This document shows, one piece after another, positions 15,201 through 27,200 of a stretch of 64,000 nucleotides of DNA. Location: NCBI GenBank assembly GCA_005406025.1, contig BGZK01000083.1, positions 434,001 to 498,000 on the forward strand, written 5' to 3'. The translations under genes were made by a program, and so were the position numbers. The DNA is from Eumeta japonica (taxonomy: Eukaryota > Arthropoda > Insecta > Lepidoptera > Psychidae). Position 1 is the first letter of the stretch, and every line of letters starts with the position of its first letter. The notes beneath the pieces are model-generated. The model was not told the origin of the DNA and did not search any database. It saw only the letters and a list, made by a program, of their open reading frames with translations.

Positions 15201-18200
15201 CTTTCAATATCTCTACATATGTACTGTCTTTACACAGACTACCCAAGTATACAAATTCTTTCACCCTCTATATGTATATATATATCGCATTCAGTCTTGC
15301 TTTCGCTTCTTTCGAACAAGATGACCTTAGTCTTGCTGACATTTACCTTCCTACCTCATTTCTTAACAAAATCATTAATTGTAACTATAATGCCAATGCC
15401 TGCAACTCGCACGCTGACAGCGCAAGGATTGTTTTGTCGTCGGCGTACAGGAAGCATTTGACAGATAGCTCATCCTTTCTTAGTCCATATTCATACTCTT
15501 TCAAATCATATAGATAGTTATTCATCAATAGGTTGAATAACTACGGTGAAGCTAAACATTTCTGTCTGACACTCCGGAGAATGTCAAACCAGTCAGTGTA
15601 TGCTCCATTTATTCTGACACTGGCACTGGCGCCTATGTATAAAGATTTTAGTGTCCGTATCAATCTGCTACTCACACTGTGCATGAATAGGCTTTTTTTC
15701 CCATAGATAATTCTTTTTCACTCTGTCAATAGCCTTTTCCAGATCTACAAAAATACGGAAAATTTTTAAACCCTTGGCCAATAACTTTTTTGGTAATGTT
15801 TCACAAAGAAAAATCTTGATCCATACACCACATACCTTTTCATATTGCAAAATATTCAATAAATAGTTGTTCATATTTATGTTGGCTGTTAATATAGTAG
15901 TGTGTATAAATATACCGATCTAATTTGTATACCTTATACATAAATTTGATATTTTAATACTAAACAAAACTTGTTATCATTTCTTAACTTTGTTTTTTTT
16001 TATACTGAGGGGTGCGTGTTTTTATCATGTAAGTAAATTGAAAATTTACTTACATGATATTTGAACACCCATATAGGAATACAGAATTATTATTAGAATC
16101 CGCATGTATGAGAGTGAATGTCGAGTCTTTTTTAGGATGACACCATAATATTATATTTTATTATTATATAATATAAATAAATTATTACATTTTTATTACA
16201 TAGATGGCGCTGTCGATCGACGAATGTGGCTCAAATGGAGAGGCAGCACGCGACGCGTGTGGCGGCTTTCACTCTTGCGCAGCTTGTCATGCCCACCGCG
16301 CCCACGGCCACGACCATGTATGATCAGAATTTAGCTTTTTCTCTGAAGTTTTGAGAAGTTGCAACTGACAATTGACTACCAGTTTTTAGAACAGGGGTGA
16401 ATACATCATGGGTTGCAACGAATTACATTTTTGGTTTTGTTTAGTAGGACCCATTTATTTAAATGATTCAGATAGTTAAGGGTTTGCCATAAAAAAGTTA
16501 CCGAATGGTTATGAAATTGTCGAGCTAGACCACAGTAGTTCATGTTAATATGAATATCTAACTGTACTGTTTATTCAAAATATAATCATATTGAATATTA
16601 AAAAACCTCAATATTAAATTAATATTGACATTTTTTAACATGAAAATATTATGCGAAATAATGTTTCGCTTATGTTACACAGCATAATTTTATTGATTAC
16701 TAGAATTTTATTTTCCCATTTCTGTCTGTGAATAGGAAATTGTGAAAAATTGTAGTTTTCAATTTATAAATCTGGGAATATTCTAATATTTTTATTATTC
16801 ATTTTAAAATCGCTATGTATTTTCTTGAGGTGCAATCTTTTTTTTAAATATCATTGATTGTATATATCATGTTTATGCCCTTACACTTCTCTTCCTAAAA
16901 GCTGTGATAAATATTAATTTATTGCATTTAATCAATTTCCGCATACATGTTTTGGTTTATGTTAACATTACAATTTAATTTAAAAAAAAAACAATTTACT
17001 ACAGCAATAATTTTTAATGTCCCAAGACTTCGTTAGGGTGATTTGTGTCAAAGTTAATGAAAAACCGTCAAAAATCGATGTAGTAATACCCACGCATTAC
17101 ATGTTTGTATGACATGTTTAATACCCGATATGACATGTTTAACCGTCGCTGAAATCCGCAGAAGAGTGAGGAGCTGTCGGAGCGGGTGTGCTACTGGGAC
17201 TATGACACTTTAAAATGCCGGCCGCTCAACAACTCCGAGGACGCTAAGTACGATTGTTAACTTTATAACTATCAAGGTTTGAAACGTTTCTTTGCACATG
17301 CCTATTAGTTTGGTACGCAAATCGTAATTTCGCTATGATTTGAAACCAAAATTTAAAATTTATGTTTTTAAGTTGGAAGCCATCAAAATTCTATTTACTG
17401 TTAATTAAAAATATATTCAAAACATTAATTACTCGCTGTTTCCCACCCGTTTCGGTGGGCGTGAATTATAATTTAGCTTTGGTTATTTTGTTTTGTAATT
17501 AAAATTTTGATTTAACTTAATAAAAAAAAATTCAAACAATTGTCTTGTTTCTAGTGTTTGTATATGTTATTATTTTTTTTATATAAAAAAATTTCCTATT
17601 TCAGGACAACTTCTATGCAAAATTTGATTAAATTCGAACATCCAAAAAAAAGTACTAGCTTCATTTATAATGTGTCTATATATAAGTATTATTTTTGGCT
17701 TAATAATGCTATATTACAAGAATAATATTATGACTGAATGTTTAAACTTGTAGTATTTGTTCATTCATTTATTTATTTATAATGAAAAAAAAGTAGCGTT
17801 TCAATTTCTGGCATCTTTCTATTCCATCTCCTTTTTCACAAAAATGATGGCTCTATGGAGAACGAGTTTGTGAAAAAACTGTAAAACTGACATTGACCGT
17901 GCTTGATGTCAGTATAATAGATAGTCAAGACATATCATAAACAATAAATAAACATTCCAATAATGACAACAGATCTTACATCATTTCATATTTTAAGGAC
18001 GCATTATTTTCATTGATTTGTTTGTAAAATTTATCCGATGAACCATATAACCAACTTAGTGACAACGCGGCTTTTCGTGTCATCGAAGCATGTTTCAGAT
18101 TCTAAAAAATTATCCACATGAAGATTTAGCTCGTAGGTATGTTGACGTAAATGATATGCTGACTTATTAATTAATTATTCTGAATGTTACTATATAGGAC

Positions 18201-21200
18201 CGTAGCTGCCAATGGCGGATGCACGGCTTCATGTTCTTCGCTGCAATCATGCGCCAACTGCACTGCCGAGGAGTGCATCTGGTGCGCATCTGCCGCGCGG
18301 TGCGTCGATAAGGTGGCGTATCAAATTGACGGTCTTTAATCTTTATTCTTCGGCTTTCATGAAGTTGAATATTTAAATCAAATATATAAAACAAATATTT
18401 AAACACAATATGTATATTTTATCGTTAAAAACCGAAGGACTGCTACTCTTAGGAGTAGGTTGACTAATACGCGTTATAGCAACACAGGCTCTTAGTCCAG
18501 AATCTGGCATAAGAAAAATCTTCATTCATTTGTAAATGGATCGAAGTAATGTTCTGTATTTGTAATACATTTAAATATGAAGAATTCAGTACAAATGTTG
18601 TCACAAAAATTCTTCTGCTAATAACTTCTAATTAATTTTTCAATAATATTTAATATGTTACATTCCTTCATATGTATATTGATTTCTTTCAGGGCCACAT
18701 TATTGTATTGTGTATTGCAACTTATTATTAATTGACTGCGACCTTTACAACTGATAAGAGTTATATATAACATTAATTAAAATTTATGTACTTCAGTTTC
18801 ACAAAAGCATTTTTTTTTTATATTGCCTGATAAATTTGATACCATATTGAAAAAATTAGCACACGTGGGAAGGTTTTTCTAATGCTAGTTCCTATACTAT
18901 TTTAGGAGGTCCTAGATTGTAAAAAATATACGGTTTACCATTTAATGTCGGCTAATATTTGCCAATCGCTGTAGACGCTGGATCTCTTCGCTCTTCATCT
19001 TGCTTCTCGCATAGTTATACTTGGTTACTATAGAGTAAAATAAATCTGAGTATAATGGTTAATCAACCTTTTTTAATTTTACGTCTCGTACATTGCGCAC
19101 GAGTTTGTCGTCGTGTATTTAATACAAAATTACTGCGAATGAACCTATAAATTTTTAATTTATTTTTTAATGGACTTTAAACAAATCATAATGCTTATTT
19201 ACAATCCTTTACGTCGATTTTTCTTGACTTTAACACCAAAATTGTTCGATATTTAATTTTGATAACTATTATAGATATTTTACGTAACTTAAGTCACTTT
19301 AATCATAAAGTGGAGCAATTATGAAACACCACAGAGGACTAGTAATTTTGTTTCATCTGGGGAAAGAAGCATTTGGTGATTTCGCCAAAGCCTTTTAGAA
19401 TATCACTCTTGCCAATCCTCCTAGAAGAGAAAAACATGTTCAAAGAATTACATTTCTTTCGAGATGTCGCATCCACTGCATCAGTAAGAGGGTTGTAAGT
19501 TTTTGGGCTATCCAGCATTTGTAGGTAATTACTTTGAGTCGCTAAAGATATTGGCCTTTACCGCTTTTCGATTTCTATACAGTTTACATATAGGGACTTT
19601 TTGTAAAGCTTTTATTAAGCTATCATCTAAGATAATCAACAAAACGTACTCGTAAAATTTAGAATGCCTACGCGGCATCGTTCCCCTTGGGCGGATGCCG
19701 TGCGTGGTCCACCGGAGGCGGCGGGTGTGGACCGCGCACCGGCTGCGCCGTGCATGCGTCGTGCGCCGCGTGCCGCGCCGAGCCCGCGTGCGGCTGGTGC
19801 GACGACGGCATGGGCAGCGGTCGCGGCGCCTGTCTACCCGGCGGCGCTGTGGCGCCCCACGACCCGGACGTCTGTCCTGCTGTAAGGTGAGCGTTCTTGT
19901 CCCCTCTAAATTTTATTACTCTTCTCGTCTGTACTGTTTCGACTTGAAGACAAATATTATTTTTCAAATTCAAGTCTCTTATTAAAATTTTATATTTTAT
20001 AATACTAGAAATAAACCCAGTACAGTGTCGGTGAACTGTAAGCTGAAAGAGTGAGCCATAAGAGAAATATAGCTTTCATGAATTTCAAAGAACCAAGACC
20101 TCAAAACGTTGACGTCTAATGGTAACTCCATTTTAGAAAGTTGGGCTGAAAATAGTATTTTCCTTAATTTTGCATTGTTTGTTCGTCATTTGTACAAAAA
20201 CTTGTTTTTAATATCCTGCTAAGAAAGTTTTCAATTTTCTTAGTGGAAACTTAAGAAAAAAATTATTGTATAAATCAGAAGCAGATATATATCATGTCTT
20301 TGCAGAGGCACACCCTCCTACAATCTTATTTCAGACTTGGATCTTGAGCCCTCCCTTAGACGTTGGTCCAGTGGGGGGTTGGAATAATACAAATAAATTA
20401 AATGCATATATTTCTTTAATACAGCTTCCTTTAGTTATATACTCAAATGTTTTCAAATTTCAAATAGAAAATATGCCTTGAGCTGATGTATTAATCAGTA
20501 ATTAAAAATATTGAATGCTGAAATACATTATCTTTGTCTATGTTTCATGCAAAGAATAAAAACAAAAACAAATCTAAAAATTCACTACTGTGCTCTTTAA
20601 GGGTTCATTTTTTATCAGTATAGTATTTGAAGATCGGTCGCGTGTAAAGGTATAAGTAAATGCAAGTCGAATAAATACTCATAATATATGTCAATCTTAT
20701 ACCATAAGCGATTTCAAGCGATTAGTTGGAGACTATCGACGGCCTCGGCACCCTAACTTAGCTCGGTAGCGCCGTGATGCCAAATCCAATGTAACCATCA
20801 GCAATTGTTTATATATAACACATAATAGTTTTACAGCTTAAATAAACACTTTATTATTGTGAGAGTGACAGTCTGTGATTGGGATTGATATACAGAAAGA
20901 TATTTTTTGAAGTAAATAAAGCTGATGCTTTTCACGTTTGTTCAATCATCATAATTTCAGATGGCACTTTACCCGCTGCCCGACGTGCCAGTGCAACGGA
21001 CATTCGCTTTGTGATGAAAGCGCACGTTGCATCCAGCCGTGCGGGGGACGCATTGTGGGCGATCACTGTGAAACCTGCGCGCCCGGCCACTGGGGCAATC
21101 CACTCAACGGCGGGGTCTGCCAACGTGAGTTCCCATCCAACAGATTGATTACATGATGAACGAATGTGTAGGTGGCGGATATCAATTCGGAACACTACAA

Positions 21201-24200
21201 GGTTAACTTCGGTGCATATAGTTTATAACTATAGCAATTTTGAAATGGATGTTTAAAGACAACATCATACAGAAATGTTATAATTGTTTTTTCCTGGAAA
21301 AAAATTAAATGATAACTGTAGCTAGAGAATATTATTGTTAATGTTTATTATGTTTCAAGTACTACAACTTTTTTTAATTGTATCATAACATATTTTTGGG
21401 AACATAAGGAAATTGTGATTGTGTTGTTATTTCATAAGAGACTTACTTGAAAAATTAATTATATTTTTTGATTTATTAAGAATTAAAATAAAAATAGCTG
21501 TGTGATATTTCATTGTTTTTTTCTGTTCTTAAATTCGGTACTTTAATCAGATCTAAGGTCAAAGTATTATTTTAACCTTTTTGTCTTTGATACAATTTGC
21601 CATAAATATAATTCCTGCTGAGACTGCATATATCATGTAAAGTGTAACAAGAACCAAGCATTCTATCCTTATGATTGATGATTAAAAATCTGTAAAATTA
21701 ATATCAATTTATTTCCCCAGACTGGATTTGAATATTTCCAATATAACTAAACGTAATAACAATGTTATTTCTTAGAAATGTTTTCATATATTTGGCTAAT
21801 TATGCCTTTTTCAGCATGCGAATGCAATGCGCAAGCTATTTCGTGTGCGCCGGACACTGGCCGCTGCTACTGCAGTACCAAAGGGCTCGCGGGGGAGCGA
21901 TGCGACAAATGCGACAACACTAACCACTACCACGCGGACCCTTACAACCAGGGCGCCTGCTATTGTAAGTACATTATGCTTATTGGAAGCATGAGATATG
22001 TTTTTCTATTTACGCAAATATAAACTGCATTATTTTAATTGGTAATATCTTATTGAATCCCATAAACCGTTGTTACTGACCTCTTCAATTTTTTAAGTTA
22101 TTCATATATTTTTCAATCCCTAATGTAAATGTAATAAAGTAATCAAGACAAGCTTTTTATTTTAGGATGGACTTATATTGGTCTGAATGGATTGTCGATT
22201 ATCTACATTAATGTAAAGTTCTTGATTGTTGAAGTTATAATTTCTTTTTATTTTTAATAATATTTTTTTATATCACTATTTAACAAATAAAAAACACGTT
22301 CTAAAAATTGAGACCTTGAATTGTATATTAGATCGCGCAAAAAAACTAAAAAAATCAACGTTCAAAACATTTTTTGCATAGGACCCTAATTCAGAATTGC
22401 TAGTGTAAAGAATCTAACTGATGATTTTGTCTATTAGGCAGAGTTTATGACATAACGATTATAAAACTCTCGGAATTCTATAATACCAGATTTTGTCAGG
22501 GCAATAATAAAAAAAATATTAAAAGTTAATTTCGATATTTTTGCTTACAATCAGACATGTTAACCAAATTCGAAGACATTTACAATGAGATTCAAGGAAA
22601 CAAAGGCCGGGTTTCACTAAAAGTAAAAACGTAGTTCTCAAAAGTAATCCATAAGATTTGACGATAATGTTATGGATGATCTGTCAAATCTTACAGATTA
22701 CATTTTCGAATTACGTTATTACGTTTGATTTAAATGGTCTGACTTGATAAAAAAGTCCTTTGCTTGTCTTGTTGCCTAAATGAAAAATTGGATCATATGA
22801 TTGGATTTGGTTCACATTGGATTTGGGACACAGTGATTTGGTTCATTATTTTTAATTATTTTATATTTCAGATGATCTAGCTGTAGACTACCAGTTCACA
22901 TTCAACCTCTCGAAGAAGGAAGACAGACACTTGTCGGCTATTAACTTTCGCAACGCGCCCGTCAAACCCGACGTAGACGCGGACTTTAGTATAACATGTT
23001 CTGCGCACGCGCGCATGAACCTGACTGTGCGGACACGCAACGATCCCGTAGAAAGGACTTTGTTTCATGACGTAAACTGCACAAATTTTAGATACAAGTG
23101 AGTGTTACGTTTATCAAATAATGTAAAAAATAATATTCATTGGTAACATTTTATATTGTACTGAAGGTCTAATTTATATATAGAAATATGGATTGTCAAA
23201 GTTGTTGTACACGTCACATATTAGAGTGTATCAAAACTGAGAATGCATGCATGTACATTTAAATAATGAATTGTGTGTATTAACATCAGTATCAAATTTA
23301 TCGATACACAATAAAAATAAGTTTAAAAAAATACATAATAATTATTAGGTTATTTTAAAATTATCGATTGAATGTATCACTCTAATCGGCCGAATACCCA
23401 ACTGATAGTTGTCAATAGAAGGCCTGACGAAACTGTTAAGTTGGATGACGTACGAAACGTCGCTTGTGCTTATAAACTCTGCATTATTTCTTTTTTTCTG
23501 TACACTTTTAATCTGTCAAACGCATTAATCAACAATCGGTTCATATTTTTATATGAATAACCCATAAGTTAGTGACCGATTAACAGTTAATGGACTCTTG
23601 ATAATTTAAGTGCATTATGAAATTGGTCCTAATTCTCATTAACTGTCTTTCATTAGTTTCAACTGTAAAGCTCTATGAGTTACTCTTAGTAGTATATCTT
23701 TACTTTGCGTACCTTATAGCATAATTACTAATGACCACTTGTTATAGCAGTTCAGTGATTTTGAAATATTGACTGTAAACACAAATATTGATGTTTACAA
23801 TATCATGTTATATTTTATGTTTATATATTTCTCACTCATGTATAAATGAGGTTATTTGTTTTTTTTTTTAAATAACTTGTATATTAATGCAATAAAAAAA
23901 TATATTGTACACAAACTTTTTAATTATCATGTGTTGATACAATTGGAAAATACAATTTTTTGCTGTCAGAATGATATTTGCGAATTTGTTGATTACCATT
24001 TTATAATCTTAACTTTTATGTTATAACTGGCTGATAAGCTTTATACATTAAATGTTATTATCAACATAAAAAGGGGCGAGTTCAAACAATGTTTGTTCAG
24101 ACACGATATATTTAATGCTTGATTACAGATTCGCCAAGTCTGAACACCAGTTCGGGGTAGAAGACAATGTTACTTTGACAACATTTTTCGTCTACGTGTA

Positions 24201-27200
24201 CGATTTTAAACCTCCTCTCTGGATCCAGATATCGTTTTCACAGTATCCAAAGTTGAACTTACAACAATTCTTCATTACTTTCTCGTCCTGCTTCTTACTG
24301 CTACTGCTAGTCGCTGCCGCCATGTGGAAGATAAAACAGGTGAAATTAAATGATTGTATCAGGCTAGAAATATGCCCAACTGTGTGTATACGTGTCGTGT
24401 CTCATGAACCGAGATTGAAACTATTTGACGGCTGAGAAGTTAGTAACAAGTCTTGTCGCAGTAGCAGATTTTAAAGGGTTAATAAAGCACCTGCCTGACT
24501 ACCTGGGTGGACCCGCACGCGCACTTCACAGCCGTTGATTTGTATGAATAGAACTGCATCATTTTTAGTAAATCTTAAACAACTTTGTCGTGTCAGGTTT
24601 TATTCACCTATCGCTGAGGCATACTTTCCCATAATCCGTTCATTTCAAATTGAAGGGCTAGGTCCTTAAATGCAGTGCCTGTTGCCGATGGCTGTTCTCA
24701 TTAATACGATGACAGTATCCCGGATCGACGGCTTAAACTAAGAACCGAGCCAGTGGTTTAGTTTGACTTAAATTAAAAAATCATTGGTCAATTTTCCTGT
24801 CATCAGAATCGAATCCAGTACTCTTCATGGAAAAACAACACTCTTAAGCACTGAACCACCGCGGCTCAGACAAATGATTTTACTATGTCACACTAGACTC
24901 ATTCTAATATCTGTGCAGATATTGTCACGTACAACCGTAGAAGGTTGACTCAAGAATTTATATTTTGATTAATATAATGCTGAAGTACTATCTTCACACT
25001 GGTGAAGAGATGCGATGTGAACTGTAATACCACATCTGATGACAGGCACAGGTATTTCAACTCTACCGACTAGATTTGATGGGCGCAATGATAACCTAGT
25101 TCATAGAATTCTTTCATATGACCCGAGAATCGATATATCGAGCTCAGGTCAGTATTATTAAAAGTTTTTCAAACTCATACGCAGCTCGAAAATATCAATT
25201 TTATCGTTCTTCTTGATCAATCGTTAAGTAAAACATCCTCATAAAACTTACCGTGTCACAGATGGTCACTAGAATCTTTAAATATGTACAGTTTCCAATA
25301 TGTATTTGATCAGCGTGGTAACTGGAGAAATAAGGAAATTATAAATCCACTTAAATACATATTGTGCCAACTGGAAGTTTACTTGCATTGTAATGGGGAC
25401 TTCTTGTCATTCAGTAGCCATAGATAACTATATTTTATTTTTGAAAAATTGTTAAAGGAACTTGGCTTACACAAATTTTAATCGACGAAAGATGTTTTTT
25501 TTTTAATAAAAAAATATACACTGATCGTTGTTAAGATGTTGAAATAGGCATGTTTAAACATAAATTCACGAAAATATTTACAAAAAGAATTAAGTTTGCA
25601 AGTATACGAAAACTTATTTGTATGAAATTTCTTTACAAAATATGACTTTATAAAATTAAATAATTCTTATTAATATAATTATTTATCAAATATTTATGGG
25701 AAAAATGTTCAACATATCTTAACATTAAGTTCGACTGTCAAAAAATAAAATGTAACTTTCTCTTTTAATATCTCTAGGTAGTTAGTTGTACTCTTTAACA
25801 TATATGAAAATTACAGACATATTCAAGTTATCTTTCAGTATTATGCAATTAAGTTTAACTTTCTTTTTCAGAAATACGATCTGTATAGGCGCAGACAAAG
25901 AATGTTTGTAGAAATGGAACAGATGGCTTCCAGACCCTTTAGTCAAGTATGCGTTGAGCTGGAGCGCGGCGGTGGAGGTGAGAACATACCATTTTTGAAG
26001 TAAAGAAAATTGAATTCTAAATTCTATTCTATTAAAAAAAAATAGATTATGTTCATACCTATTTTCTATTGTAGACAGAGACCACAGATTCCCATTTCGT
26101 AAGATTGTAACATATATCAATTGATTCATGCGTGACCCACGTATATGTCGACCTTGGGGTATTTAAAATGTAGTTCCTTATTATGCTGTTTGTTTGTTTT
26201 GCTAAAATTTCTACTAGGGCATTACCTTGCTGACTCTTCTTTATATATAAATTGTTTTTAAAGTCCTTTAAGTAACCTAACCACCTGAATGCACCTTTTT
26301 AAATTCTAGTTACTGCATCTTTCAAACCACATTGTTCTGTCACATCACTACCCTATATCTATCTTTCAAGGACATTAGTCATAAGTACATGTGGAGTGTC
26401 CTTGGAGGATCATGATAAATGTCCTATAGAGAAGCATAGAATCAGTTCAGTGGAAATATAATCCCAGCGTATCATGCAGGGACCGCATCTCCAGTGCGCC
26501 GATTCTTCTTTCCATTTTTCTTTTACGCTCCGTAATTTTCTTTGAAATACATTAATGGATCACAGAACCATACATGTATTATGAAATTTGCTGCGAAACG
26601 TCTACTATTTGTAAAAACTTGAAAGAATCCATTCATTCATTAGCGCTATTTATTCTCCTTATGTTATAAAAGATGCAACATCGTTTTTTTTTTCATTTAA
26701 TCATAAAATAGGTGGCGGCGTACCTGCACCGGTAGCACTTGAGCCGTGTAGAGGCGCTCGCGCAGCTGTACTGTCGCTACTGGTACGGTTGCCCACCGGC
26801 GGCACGGGAATTGCGCCGCCGCTGGGCGGTCTGGCGGTCGCGTCGGCGCTCGTCACACTGGGCCACCCCCACCCACCTCCGCCGCCTGGCCATGGTAAAA
26901 GGCCGCGCGCGCTTTGATCTACCGATAACTCCACGTAAAGGTAAAATAAATTTTTGAGATGAAATAAGATTTCTGTTTAATTTAAAAACTGAGCTAGTGG
27001 AAATGTGTTGGGATGGAGATTGTGACCGGAATGGAAACAATAATTGTGGGGGAAATCGAGACAGAAAATGGTGATTTACTTCAATAAAGAGACTGTGTTA
27101 GTGTTAAGTAAAATCATAGTGCTAGTCAGTAATGTTCGAAAACAGTATAGAATTTGATTATTTTTTATCACTCAATGTAAAGGCATTGTGTGATAAATGA

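Noticed and set aside
19668..19973. 101-codon minus-strand frame and two extra plus frames
   Set aside because: Shadows of GC-rich Attractin exon 13, whose own frame has the conserved PSI cysteines.
24800..24868. tRNA gene at the SINE head
   Set aside because: A- and B-box-like words exist, but the cloverleaf stems do not form and a SINE body follows.
25782..26129. 115-codon minus-strand frame
   Set aside because: Antisense over Attractin exon 18 and flanking AT-rich intron; no coding-like composition outside the exon.
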